Assembly (NCBI GenBank): GCA_964414205.1
Contig: CAYPVP010000018.1
Coordinates: 1 to 23,304 of the forward strand
Origin: STD2-102 sp964414205
GTDB taxonomy: Bacteria; Bacillota; Clostridia; Christensenellales; CAG-917
Length of the DNA: 23,304 nucleotides
Direction of reading: 5' to 3'
Shown piece by piece: positions 16,394 to 23,304 of this stretch (position 1 is its first letter; each line of letters starts with the position of its first letter). The notes beneath the pieces were generated by a model, which searched no databases, was not told the origin of the DNA, and worked only from the letters and a program-made list of their open reading frames with translations. The translations under genes were made by a program, and so were the position numbers.

Positions 16394-17305
16394 ATGAAAA
16401 AAACTAAATTCGTATTGATGATATTGGTGATTGCAGTTGTAACAATTCTTGCAACTTCACTCACTGCTTGCACCACTGCATCTGCACAAGGGCTTTTGGG
16501 CAACTTCTTCAACGACTATGAAGAATACACCTATCTTGTCGAAGACAAAACCGACAAAGACAACATCCAAAAAGGAAGTTATAAAGTAACTTTGGAAAAA
16601 GTTGCAAAAGATGAAAATGTTTCATTGTCATCAAACTTGACTTTCACAAAAGTTGATGCAGGAACTCTTGCAACTTCAATTTTTGATTTGAACGGAACAA
16701 CCATTGAAACCAAAAGTTTCTATCAAACTTCTGGTAGCACAGGCTTTATGTCACCAATGGGAAGTGTGAAAATCACAACTTCAAATGGAACAACAAAAAC
16801 TGTGACTCAAAAATACAATGGCGCAACTGTTGAATTCAGCATTGAAGAAACAGGAAAAGAAAAAGTGACTGGTTCAATCACAAATTCTACACCATGTTTT
16901 GACAACACACAAATTTACACTTTGGCTCGTTCTTCATCATCATTTGCAAACGGAAGTTTCAACATTGCATTTTCAACAGCAATTCCAGAAGAAAAAACTT
17001 CTGCAAAACTGTCAATCGCAATTGCTGGACAAGCCACTTCAATGGCTCCTGAAAATGTCGAACTTGACAGCAAACTCAAAGCAATTTTTGATGTTGATGC
17101 CAATGAAGATGGAAAAGCAGATGGAATTCCATCATTCATCACGACCTTTTCAAGAAGCACAGCCGTCAATGGTGGAATCAGTTACTACATGAACTATGCA
17201 AAATCACCAATCAAAATTAACAATGTTTCTTTGAAAAATGTTTTGCTCAGTTTTGTTGAAAACAATTTGTCCTACACATTGTATAAAATCAACGTCATCA
17301 AGTAG
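16394..17305 (+). CDS. Secreted lipoprotein of unknown function
   Basis: The 303-residue product starts with a type II signal peptide: basic MKKTK, hydrophobic core (about 6-22), and lipobox LTAC with Cys26 as the lipidation site. Lgt (encoded in this window) would add diacylglycerol there. The mature part is polar, Thr/Ser/Lys-rich and probably beta-rich, with no recognised domain; a DVDANEDGKADG-type segment near residues 234-245 resembles a calcium-binding or dockerin-like Asp loop, but only one copy is present. The ATG follows GAGGT at suitable spacing. It is a single-gene unit with its own promoter and terminator. It is likely a membrane-anchored substrate-binding or cell-envelope protein; the function cannot be assigned. 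Confidence 0.85.
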   Translation: MKKTKFVLMILVIAVVTILATSLTACTTASAQGLLGNFFNDYEEYTYLVEDKTDKDNIQKGSYKVTLEKVAKDENVSLSSNLTFTKVDAGTLATSIFDLNGTTIETKSFYQTSGSTGFMSPMGSVKITTSNGTTKTVTQKYNGATVEFSIEETGKEKVTGSITNSTPCFDNTQIYTLARSSSSFANGSFNIAFSTAIPEEKTSAKLSIAIAGQATSMAPENVELDSKLKAIFDVDANEDGKADGIPSFITTFSRSTAVNGGISYYMNYAKSPIKINNVSLKNVLLSFVENNLSYTLYKINVIK

Positions 17306-17337
17306 TTTCTTTTCATAAAATAAATCATAAAACAAAC

Positions 17338-17369
17338 GAAAAAGCCGATTTCAACAAATCGACTTTTTC
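17338..17369. terminator. Bidirectional intrinsic terminator
   Basis: GAAAAAGCCGATTT (17338-17351) pairs with 17356-17369 around a 4-nt loop with one mismatch. A/T runs at the stem ends give U-tails in both directions. It lies between the convergent lipoprotein gene and the minus-strand unknown gene and could serve both. Confidence 0.8.
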
Positions 17370-17449
17370 TTTTCCCTTATCATATTCTCCCCAAAAAAAT
17401 GAAGGAAACTTTTTTAGATTTTGATTTTTCAAAAAATTTGTTTGTTCAT

Positions 17450-18448
17450 TCAAATGTTTGCACTTTCCAAATTTGTGATTTTTCCATCTTGAATTTCAAA
17501 TTTGATTTTCTTTGCAACCAACATTCCATTTTCGTTCACCAAAACTGCAACATTTTTCAAATCTATTTCATCTTTTGGAAACTCTACACTTTCAAAAGTT
17601 CCCAAATATTCTGATATATCCTCTGCCGAAATTTCTCCAACAAGGCATTCATTGGCTTTTTGAAAATCTTGAACTTCAATCGCTTCCAAAAACAAATATG
17701 GCAACAATTCATCACGATAGGCTCTGTTGTTTTCATATTCAAAGTCAATTGATTTCAACTTCATCTCTCTTGTCAAATTGTCAAAAACATATGATGTTTT
17801 TTTCACTCTCCCAATCATGTCCAACAATTTTTCTCGAACAACAAATTGTCCTTCAAAAAATTCTATTTCATCAGCAATAGTTTTAAAAAGCAAATTTATT
17901 TTGTCATCAACCAAAGCAACAATCAACAACTTTTGTTTTTCACCTTCGGCAAGCATCGAAACAAGCACGCCAGTTGACAATGTAACGACATTCAAACTTG
18001 GGTTTTCAAAATGCTCTTCAAAGTCTAGGTGCAAACTGTTTCTGTCACTTTCAATGATGAAATGTGAAATGATGTCCTCAGTAAAGCCTGTCCAATATTT
18101 TCTTCCTTGATATGAAAAATTTTGCTCCTCAACAATTTGTGTTTGCATTTTTTCATTTTGCAATTCTTTTGCAAATGACAGTTCATAATAGGCATCATTC
18201 CATTTTGTCACCGAAATTTTGCCATCAAATTGTGGTTTTAGAGTGTTAACCCTTACACTTTGTGGCAGTCTTTTTCCACCAATAGGAAAAGAAGACAGCA
18301 AATGTTCTTTTCCATCCTCTTCAAATTGAAATGAGTGTGTTTTCATCACTCCATCAAACAAAATATATTCATCGTTTTGACAATTGACAAAGAAACTTCT
18401 GTTCATAAAAATATTATATTCCCACCTTGTAAATTTATTCCATTTCAT
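17450..18448 (-). CDS. Hypothetical protein downstream of divIVA
   Basis: Family not recognised. From the ATG at 18448 the product has 332 residues, is soluble and acidic, with no signal peptide or membrane helix. The N-terminal part looks beta-rich (RSFFVNCQNDEYILFDGV, KISVTKWNDAYYELSF); the C-terminal part has helices and ends in a small beta-like segment (NVAVLVNENGMLVAKKIKF). The frame stays open upstream to 18619, but that overlaps divIVA. An ATG at 18535 (49-bp overlap) is an alternative. Neither start has a clear SD, so translational coupling to divIVA is likely. Position suggests a role with DivIVA in envelope growth or division, but this is context only. Confidence 0.65.
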   Translation of the reverse strand: MKWNKFTRWEYNIFMNRSFFVNCQNDEYILFDGVMKTHSFQFEEDGKEHLLSSFPIGGKRLPQSVRVNTLKPQFDGKISVTKWNDAYYELSFAKELQNEKMQTQIVEEQNFSYQGRKYWTGFTEDIISHFIIESDRNSLHLDFEEHFENPSLNVVTLSTGVLVSMLAEGEKQKLLIVALVDDKINLLFKTIADEIEFFEGQFVVREKLLDMIGRVKKTSYVFDNLTREMKLKSIDFEYENNRAYRDELLPYLFLEAIEVQDFQKANECLVGEISAEDISEYLGTFESVEFPKDEIDLKNVAVLVNENGMLVAKKIKFEIQDGKITNLESANI

Positions 18449-18485
18449 GCTTGTTTCAAGTCTTTTGCAAATGCTATGACAAAAC

Positions 18486-19142
18486 TCAATCGAAAACTTT
18501 TGAATTTGCGCATGCAGTTTCTTTTTTTGATTCATCTTCAAGCAATGGCTTTCTTTGAATTTCTTTTTTTTGCACTTGCGACTGCCTGATTTCACCTTGC
18601 AACTGCTTGAACAAATCAATCATTTCACCTTCATTTGCTGACAACCTCTCAACTTCACTTTTGAATTGTTGTTCAATCGGATTCATTGTTGATGTGTTGG
18701 ACAACGAAAAATCTCGTGCCAAGGCTTTTTCCAGTTCGATTGAAGTGGAAGTCACAACACTTTCCATGTTCAAAGCATCTTTGGCAAAATGATAGCGTTC
18801 TTTCAATTCTTCATAGGCATTTGTCCACTTGGCTTGAAACAATTTCAAACGCTCAATTTCCAACGCATATTGCACTTTCAAATCAGTTGTCAACTGTTCG
18901 GCTTTTGCTTTTGCCATTGTGGTTTCTTCGTTGATGCGAGCCTCTTTTTCTTGAAACCCAAAAATTTCATTTTTCAATTCAAAATTTTGTTTTTTGAGTT
19001 CAACAATTTCCGATTGCAAGTCCAAAATCGCTCGTGACTTTTTGTTTTCTTCATTTTTCAAAAAGTCATCGACCTCATTCACATCATATCCACGAATTGC
19101 TGTTGAAAATCTGCCAATAGTTCTTGTCAATTTTGTTCCCAT
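18486..19142 (-). CDS. divIVA: DivIVA-domain protein
   Basis: Polar/septal scaffold family that senses membrane curvature and recruits division or wall-growth proteins. The product has 218 residues. The N-terminal DivIVA motif is clear (GRFSTAIRGYDVNEVDDFL, about 10-28). Long coiled-coil segments follow (about 30-140: repeated EIVELKKQNFELKNEI-type heptads and LKLFQAKWTNAYEELKERY), then a polar C-terminal tail. The ATG at 19142 is chosen because GAGGTG precedes it by 4-5 nt; an ATG at 19169 gives an extra MRCLFFEVK with no support. It is the first gene of a pair with the hypothetical protein. Whether it acts like DivIVA, GpsB or a species-specific homologue cannot be told. Confidence 0.88.
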   Translation of the reverse strand: MGTKLTRTIGRFSTAIRGYDVNEVDDFLKNEENKKSRAILDLQSEIVELKKQNFELKNEIFGFQEKEARINEETTMAKAKAEQLTTDLKVQYALEIERLKLFQAKWTNAYEELKERYHFAKDALNMESVVTSTSIELEKALARDFSLSNTSTMNPIEQQFKSEVERLSANEGEMIDLFKQLQGEIRQSQVQKKEIQRKPLLEDESKKETACANSKVFD

Positions 19143-19181
19143 TTTCACCTCAAAAAAAAGACACCTCATATGGTTTCTTAA

Positions 19182-19187
19182 ATTATA
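19182..19187 (-). promoter_or_regulatory. Possible divIVA -10 box
   Basis: TATAAT on the minus strand, preceded by further TA-rich bases, lies about 40 bases before the divIVA ATG. No good -35 box is found at 16-18 bp, so the promoter is tentative. Confidence 0.4.
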
Positions 19188-19396
19188 TAACCAATGAAAT
19201 GTCTTGTGTAAAAATCAAAAAGTCTATTTTTGTCGAGATTTAGTTTTTTCTAAATTGAAATGATATTTTTTGTTTATGAAACAATTTTGTTGCAAAACAT
19301 CAATGATTGCAATGCGATTTAGTTCAAAAATCTTCTCACTTTGCGAAACTGCTTTTATAAAAAATTATTTTTTTCTTTGCTACTCTGTTTATATAA

Positions 19397-19457
19397 CAAT
19401 GCTCTATACAATGCAACTCACTTTATCTGCAATGCTATTTACAATACAACTCAGTTC
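19397..19457. repeat. Degenerate 33-bp direct repeat
   Basis: CAATGCT...TACAAT(G/A)CAACTCA starts at 19397 and again at 19430, 33 bases apart with about six mismatches over 28 aligned bases. It lies in the ~430-bp gene-free spacer between lgt and divIVA (19143-19578), which otherwise holds only the hairpin at 19477-19519 and scattered TTGTTGCAA words. Confidence 0.6.
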
Positions 19458-19476
19458 TAGCACCAATAAAAATTGT

Positions 19477-19519
19477 AAAACTGTATTGCAACAAAATCAT
19501 TTTGTTGCAATACAGTTTT
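19477..19519 (-). terminator. Perfect 20-bp-arm hairpin downstream of lgt
   Basis: Arms 19477-19496 and 19500-19519 are fully complementary around a 3-base centre (TCA). The core is CTGTATTGCAACAAAA. Read on the minus strand it follows the lgt stop by 59 bases and leads into ACAATTTTTATT, so it can terminate galK-lgt. Its length and symmetry are unusual for a plain terminator. Confidence 0.65.
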
Positions 19520-19578
19520 GTTTCAAATTTGTTGCGAACCTTTTTCTATCAGAAATGACTTAGTCTTAACATAAAAAA

Positions 19579-20658
19579 CTAGGAGTCGAGTTCCATTTTT
19601 GTTTTTGTTTTTTTATCTTCGTCCAAATGCAAAAGGTGTTTTTGAATTTCCAATGCTTTTATGTTTGATTTTTCAAGTCTTTGCTTTGAAAGTTCATCAC
19701 TGCCTCTTGTTTTGTCAATGTTTCTCACAACAATCACATTGTCAAGTTGTGGCAAATCGCTTTTGGCACCTCTTTGAACGGCACTGATTGCAAATTCAGG
19801 GTTCTTTTTGAGATAAAAATTTCTCCAAACAATATAGCCAATTCCTGCAACAGATGCTATGACAAAAAATGCCCAACATACAGGTTGTGTGATTGGTTTT
19901 GCATCCAAACGCAAAAACTCCATACAAGCACGAACAAGGCAATACCATGCGACATAGAAAAAGCCCAAAATTCCAGGATATTTTTTGTTTTTCTTCCAAA
20001 CATAATATGAGAAAACAACAGCAAAGAAATTCAAAAATGACTCATAGAAGAATGTTGCAGCATGCCAACCTGAACCACCACATGTGCAAATTTTCACATA
20101 TTCTCCCGTCGCAACCAAGTGGTCGCAATGTTCAATGAAAACAGCAAATGGAAAGAACTGCAAATTGGTGTTTGCGATTGGAATTCCATAGGCCTCTTGG
20201 TTGACAAAATTGCCCCAACGACCAATGACTTGTCCAAGCAACAAAACTGGAATTACCAAATCAAACAACTGTCCAATGTTGACTTGTTTTTTGTGTCTTG
20301 CCCAGAAAATGATGCCACCAAGCACTCCACCAACAACGCCACCCAAAATGGTGATTCCACCATCCCAAATTGCAATCGCCCTCACAAAGTCATCCCATGA
20401 ATTCCATGGAAAATATTGTGCTGGGCTTGAAACGACATAAAAAAATCGTGCAAAAATGACTGCCAACGGAATTATCCACAAAAACAATTCCAAAGAATCA
20501 TCTTTTGTAAGTCCAATTCGTTTGCCTTGGAACATAATGTAAATCAACCCAACAATCATTGCTGATGTCAAAATGAGTCCATACCACTGAACTTCCAAAT
20601 TTCCAATTTTGAATGCAACAGTAACATCTTTTGAAGCACGACAAATCAAATCTAACAT
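19579..20658 (-). CDS. lgt: Prolipoprotein diacylglyceryl transferase (Lgt)
   Basis: Integral membrane enzyme that transfers diacylglycerol from phosphatidylglycerol to the lipobox Cys of prolipoproteins, the first step of lipoprotein maturation. About seven hydrophobic helices are visible. The Lgt signature IGRWGNFVNQEAYG is at about 145-158 (Arg147, Asn150, Glu155), and the N-terminal WYGLIL is at 25-30. At the position of E. coli His103 (the HGG motif) it reads ILGG (105-107), a Leu. The 359-residue length exceeds the usual 260-300 because of a charged cytoplasmic C-terminal tail (about 285-359). ATG 20658 overlaps the galK stop by 7 bp with GGAGG just upstream, implying translational coupling. 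Confidence 0.95.
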   Translation of the reverse strand: MLDLICRASKDVTVAFKIGNLEVQWYGLILTSAMIVGLIYIMFQGKRIGLTKDDSLELFLWIIPLAVIFARFFYVVSSPAQYFPWNSWDDFVRAIAIWDGGITILGGVVGGVLGGIIFWARHKKQVNIGQLFDLVIPVLLLGQVIGRWGNFVNQEAYGIPIANTNLQFFPFAVFIEHCDHLVATGEYVKICTCGGSGWHAATFFYESFLNFFAVVFSYYVWKKNKKYPGILGFFYVAWYCLVRACMEFLRLDAKPITQPVCWAFFVIASVAGIGYIVWRNFYLKKNPEFAISAVQRGAKSDLPQLDNVIVVRNIDKTRGSDELSKQRLEKSNIKALEIQKHLLHLDEDKKTKTKMELDS

Positions 20659-21935
20659 ACACCCTCCAAAGTTGCAATTTTTGTTGCACCTGCTTTTCTG
20701 ACAAAAAGTTTTATCACATTTCTTTCGCCAAAAACATTTTTCATTGCACTTTCATAGTCATTGGCTTTCGCTTTTTCAACAAAAGCAATGATAGTTCCAG
20801 CAAAACCACCACCATGAACTCTGACAGCCTTTACACCTTCAATTCTTCTTGAAATTTCAATTCCAAGTGGAATCATTTGATTGATGTCACTTGGTGTATA
20901 AAGATTTTGCAACAATGCACCACTGCTTTTCCCAGATTGGTTCACAATTTCAAAAAAACTTTTTTCATCTTTGTTGCAAAGTGAAACGACTGCATTTTCA
21001 ACTCTTTGATTTTCTTCAAAAAAGTGAATTGCACGCAAAATTGCACGACCATTGATGTTTTTTTTCAAACTCGCCAAATTTTGCATAAATTGAACTTGGT
21101 CAACATCTCTCAAACAATCTTTTCCAAAAAACTTTGCCGTCATTTTCATTTCGTTCAAAATTCCAGCATAGTCAGACACCAAGTCACTGTGGTCGCCACC
21201 TGTTGCAACAACAAAAATGCAAACATCATCAAATTTCCACTCACAAGGAACAATTTGTGGGTTTTCTTGGTCATGAAAATCAATTTCGTTGATTCCACCT
21301 TGGGCTATCGCCATTTGGTCCATAAGTCCACAAGGCTTTCCAAAGTGAACATTTTCAGCATACTTTGATGCCTTTGCCTTTTCAATTTTTGAAACTGAGC
21401 CATTGTTGAAATAGTCATTGAAAATTTCAGCAATCAAAACTTCAAAAGCACTTGATGAAGAAACACCTGCACCATTTGGAACATTTGATTGAAGTGTTGC
21501 AACAAAGCCACCAATTTTGAAGCCTTTTTTGACAAACCAATCAGCAACTCCACGCACCAAAGCACTTGAAGTTCCTTTTTCATTTTCGTTAGGTTCAAGT
21601 TTCTTCAAATCAACAACAATAGGTTTGTAGCCAACAGAGTTGATTTCAACTTTCATATCATCGGTTTTTGAAACTGATGACAACACATCACATGACACTG
21701 CCGAAGTCAAAACTTTGCCACCATTGTGGTCAGTGTGATTTCCAATGATTTCAATTCGTCCAGATGATGAAAACAAGTCAATCTGATTTTGTTTTCCAAA
21801 CTTTTTTTGATGCAATGCTACAATTGATTTTGCTCTTTCAACAGCATTTTGAGCGTCGTCACCATAAACCTCTTCAATCAATTTTTGTTTTGCAATTTCA
21901 AATTTATTGTCGAAGTTTTCAGAAGTTGTTGTCAT
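20652..21935 (-). CDS. galK: Galactokinase
   Basis: GHMP-family kinase that phosphorylates galactose at C1 in the Leloir pathway. The 427 residues are slightly longer than the usual ~390. Sugar-binding motif: GRIEIIGNHTDHNGG (60-73). ATP loop: NVPNGAGVSSSSAF (151-164). Catalytic Asp in GLMDQMA (Asp206). C-terminal RVHGGGFAGT is the third GHMP motif. The first motif has Asn66 where classical galactokinases have Glu (GEHTDY), a variant I associate with a Bacillota subgroup, so the sugar could differ somewhat. The ATG at 21935 follows GAGGG. Divergent galT supports a galactose role; lgt overlaps its 3' end. Confidence 0.93.
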   Translation of the reverse strand: MTTTSENFDNKFEIAKQKLIEEVYGDDAQNAVERAKSIVALHQKKFGKQNQIDLFSSSGRIEIIGNHTDHNGGKVLTSAVSCDVLSSVSKTDDMKVEINSVGYKPIVVDLKKLEPNENEKGTSSALVRGVADWFVKKGFKIGGFVATLQSNVPNGAGVSSSSAFEVLIAEIFNDYFNNGSVSKIEKAKASKYAENVHFGKPCGLMDQMAIAQGGINEIDFHDQENPQIVPCEWKFDDVCIFVVATGGDHSDLVSDYAGILNEMKMTAKFFGKDCLRDVDQVQFMQNLASLKKNINGRAILRAIHFFEENQRVENAVVSLCNKDEKSFFEIVNQSGKSSGALLQNLYTPSDINQMIPLGIEISRRIEGVKAVRVHGGGFAGTIIAFVEKAKANDYESAMKNVFGERNVIKLFVRKAGATKIATLEGVC

Positions 21936-21957
21936 TTTTCCCTCGCTTGTGTATAAT
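21929..21957 (+). promoter_or_regulatory. galT promoter
   Basis: Plus strand: TTGTCA (21929-21934), 17-bp spacer, TATAAT (21952-21957), a near-consensus sigma-A-like promoter. Its -35 box overlaps the first codons of galK. The start would fall near 21964, giving a leader of about 60 bases before galT. Confidence 0.75.
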
Positions 21958-21967
21958 ATAGTTATAC
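21951..21967. promoter_or_regulatory. Palindrome between galK and galT, candidate operator
   Basis: GTATAA (21951-21956) and TTATAC (21962-21967) form an inverted repeat with a 5-bp centre. It covers the galT -10 box and lies just downstream of the expected galK start, so one bound repressor could block both. The arms are A/T-rich, so chance is possible. Confidence 0.4.
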
Positions 21968-21976
21968 TTTCACTAG

Positions 21977-22004
21977 ATTATATCATACTTAAATGCATTT
22001 GCAA
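21977..22004 (-). promoter_or_regulatory. galK-lgt promoter
   Basis: Minus strand: TTGCAA (21999-22004), 16-bp spacer, TATAAT (21977-21982), about 42 bases before the galK ATG. It faces the galT promoter. Confidence 0.7.
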
Positions 22005-22025
22005 ATAATTTTTATTGAGGTTCAT

Positions 22026-23304
22026 ATGCCAAGAAAATCTTATGTAGAAATTGCCGCAGAAAATATTGAGGCACTTCTTCTTCACGCACAATCAAAACTT
22101 TCATTAGACTATGATGATGTTCGTTTTGTAAGAAATCAATTGCTTGATTTGTTCAAATTGCAAATTCCAGCAACTTATGCTCCAAAAAATCTAGACTATC
22201 AAACTGCCCTTGACGATTTGGTTGCCTATGCAATTCGTGAAAAAATGATTGCAAAAGAAGATTGGTTGTTGTTTGAAACAAAAATCATGGGACTTTTGAC
22301 ACCAATGCCATCAAAAGTCATTGAAACTTTTGACAATTTGGTTGCTTGTCAAGGTGTTGAATCAGCGACAAAATGGCTGAATGAATTTTCAGAAAACACA
22401 AACTACATCAGAAGACAAGACATTGACAAAAACTTGAAATGGAATTTTGAAGGTTCAAAAGGAAAAATCAAAGTCACCATCAATTTGTCAAAGCCTGAAA
22501 AAGACCCAAAAGATGTAGAAAGGGCAAGAAAAGCAAACTCGGGCTATCCAAAATGTTTGCTATGCCCCGAAAACATTGGCTTTGCAGGTGATGCAGGTCA
22601 CCCAGCACGTCAAACTTTGAGATACATTCCAATTTTTTTGGATGATGAAAAGTGGTTTGTCCAATACAGCCCATTTGTCTATTTTGAAAACCATGTGATT
22701 GCTTTCAACGAACAACACACTCCAATGTGTTTTTCAGAAAAAACATTCAAAAGAATGCTAGATTTTGTTGAACTTTTCCCACATTTTTTCATTGGGTCAA
22801 ATTCACCACTCCCAATTGTTGGAGGTTCAATTTTGGCACACGACCACTATCAAGGTGGTTCAAAAGTTTTGCCTGTTTTCACAACAAAACCACGAGAATT
22901 CTACAACATTTCAGGAATTCCAGAAGTTAGTGCTTCAATTCCAACTTGGTACAACTCAATCATCAGACTTTCTTCAAAGAATCGTGAAGAACTTTTGAAA
23001 GCAGTTGAAAAAGTTAGATTGGCTTGGGAAAACTATAATGATGAAAGTGTAAACATTTTGTCATCAACAACTGATGAAAAAGGAAATGTCACACCTCATT
23101 CCACAATCACACCAATTTGCCGTATGGAAGAAGATGAATACATTTTCGATTTGATTTTGAGAAACAATCGCACCGATGAAAAACATCCTTTTGGCATTTT
23201 CCACCCAAGCGAAGACATGCACAACATCAAAAAAGAATCAATTGGAATCATCGAAGCACTTGGACTTTTCATCTTGCCAGGAAGATTAAAGTCAGAATGC
23301 GATG
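22026..23304 (+). CDS. galT: UDP-glucose--hexose-1-phosphate uridylyltransferase, type 2 (partial, right edge)
   Basis: Exchanges UMP between UDP-glucose and galactose-1-phosphate, the step after galactokinase. The frame is open from ATG 22026 to the window end (426 codons), so the C-terminus is missing; type-2 (Bacillota) GalT is about 490-510 residues. Recognisable parts: N-terminal helical region (MPRKSYVEIAAENIEALL), KCLLCPENIGFAGDAGHPAR near 176-195, and the nucleotidyl-transfer motif AHDHYQGG with His272 and His274 (HxHxQ). It follows TTGAGG at 5-nt spacing. It diverges from galK, sharing the 90-bp control region. Confidence 0.95.
   Translation, partial: MPRKSYVEIAAENIEALLLHAQSKLSLDYDDVRFVRNQLLDLFKLQIPATYAPKNLDYQTALDDLVAYAIREKMIAKEDWLLFETKIMGLLTPMPSKVIETFDNLVACQGVESATKWLNEFSENTNYIRRQDIDKNLKWNFEGSKGKIKVTINLSKPEKDPKDVERARKANSGYPKCLLCPENIGFAGDAGHPARQTLRYIPIFLDDEKWFVQYSPFVYFENHVIAFNEQHTPMCFSEKTFKRMLDFVELFPHFFIGSNSPLPIVGGSILAHDHYQGGSKVLPVFTTKPREFYNISGIPEVSASIPTWYNSIIRLSSKNREELLKAVEKVRLAWENYNDESVNILSSTTDEKGNVTPHSTITPICRMEEDEYIFDLILRNNRTDEKHPFGIFHPSEDMHNIKKESIGIIEALGLFILPGRLKSECD

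Noticed and set aside
17090..17130. Dockerin in the lipoprotein
   Set aside because: A single Asp-rich loop (DVDANEDGKADG) is present; dockerins need two such repeats with a following helix, and no cellulosomal context is seen.
19270..19563. Plus-strand 97-residue frame in the lgt-divIVA spacer
   Set aside because: It runs through the perfect hairpin and degenerate repeats, lacks an SD and has Cys/Phe/Thr-rich, non-protein-like composition.

Overview
The window is a low-GC, AT-rich stretch of an uncultured Gram-positive (Bacillota, probably Clostridia-like) bacterium. This is inferred from the gene set (pyruvate phosphate dikinase, AddAB rather than RecBCD, DivIVA, Lgt, a type-2 galactose-1-phosphate uridylyltransferase), strong AGGAGG-type ribosome binding sites and TTGnnn/TATAAT promoters. 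A run of exactly 100 Ns (4855-4954) marks it as an assembled scaffold, probably metagenomic. No tRNA, rRNA, insertion sequence, prophage or CRISPR array is visible.

Left part (1-4200): ppdK on the minus strand with its own promoter and a 3' hairpin, diverging from a CorA-type divalent metal transporter on the plus strand. The corA-like gene has an unusual GC-richer, pairing-rich 5' leader and a clear terminator. Next (4410-7380) is a minus-strand two-gene operon of unfamiliar proteins: a three-helix membrane protein with a long acidic tail, followed by an acidic protein containing 225-bp (75-residue) repeats, where the assembly gap falls. The two sides of the gap join seamlessly and in frame, so the Ns stand for zero or a whole number of repeat units.

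Centre (7646-17305): a plus-strand ferritin-like protein with a complete di-iron ligand pattern, then a 45-bp tandem repeat and a strong bidirectional terminator. The minus-strand addB-addA operon (recombinational repair helicase-nuclease) follows; its promoter sits so close to the addB ATG that the mRNA may be leaderless. Diverging from addB is a secreted lipoprotein gene with a good promoter, SD and terminator.

Right part (17450-23304): a minus-strand divIVA plus unknown-gene pair; a 430-bp spacer with degenerate repeats and a perfect 20-bp-arm hairpin; then galK overlapping lgt by 7 bp (minus strand), and a divergent type-2 galT running off the right edge. The galK and galT promoters face each other across about 90 bp with a palindrome between them, which suggests joint control of galactose use. 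Lgt would lipidate precursors such as the lipoprotein encoded at 16394.

The least explained items are the acidic membrane/repeat-protein operon, the corA leader, and the 8931-9075 repeat with a possible small ORF.
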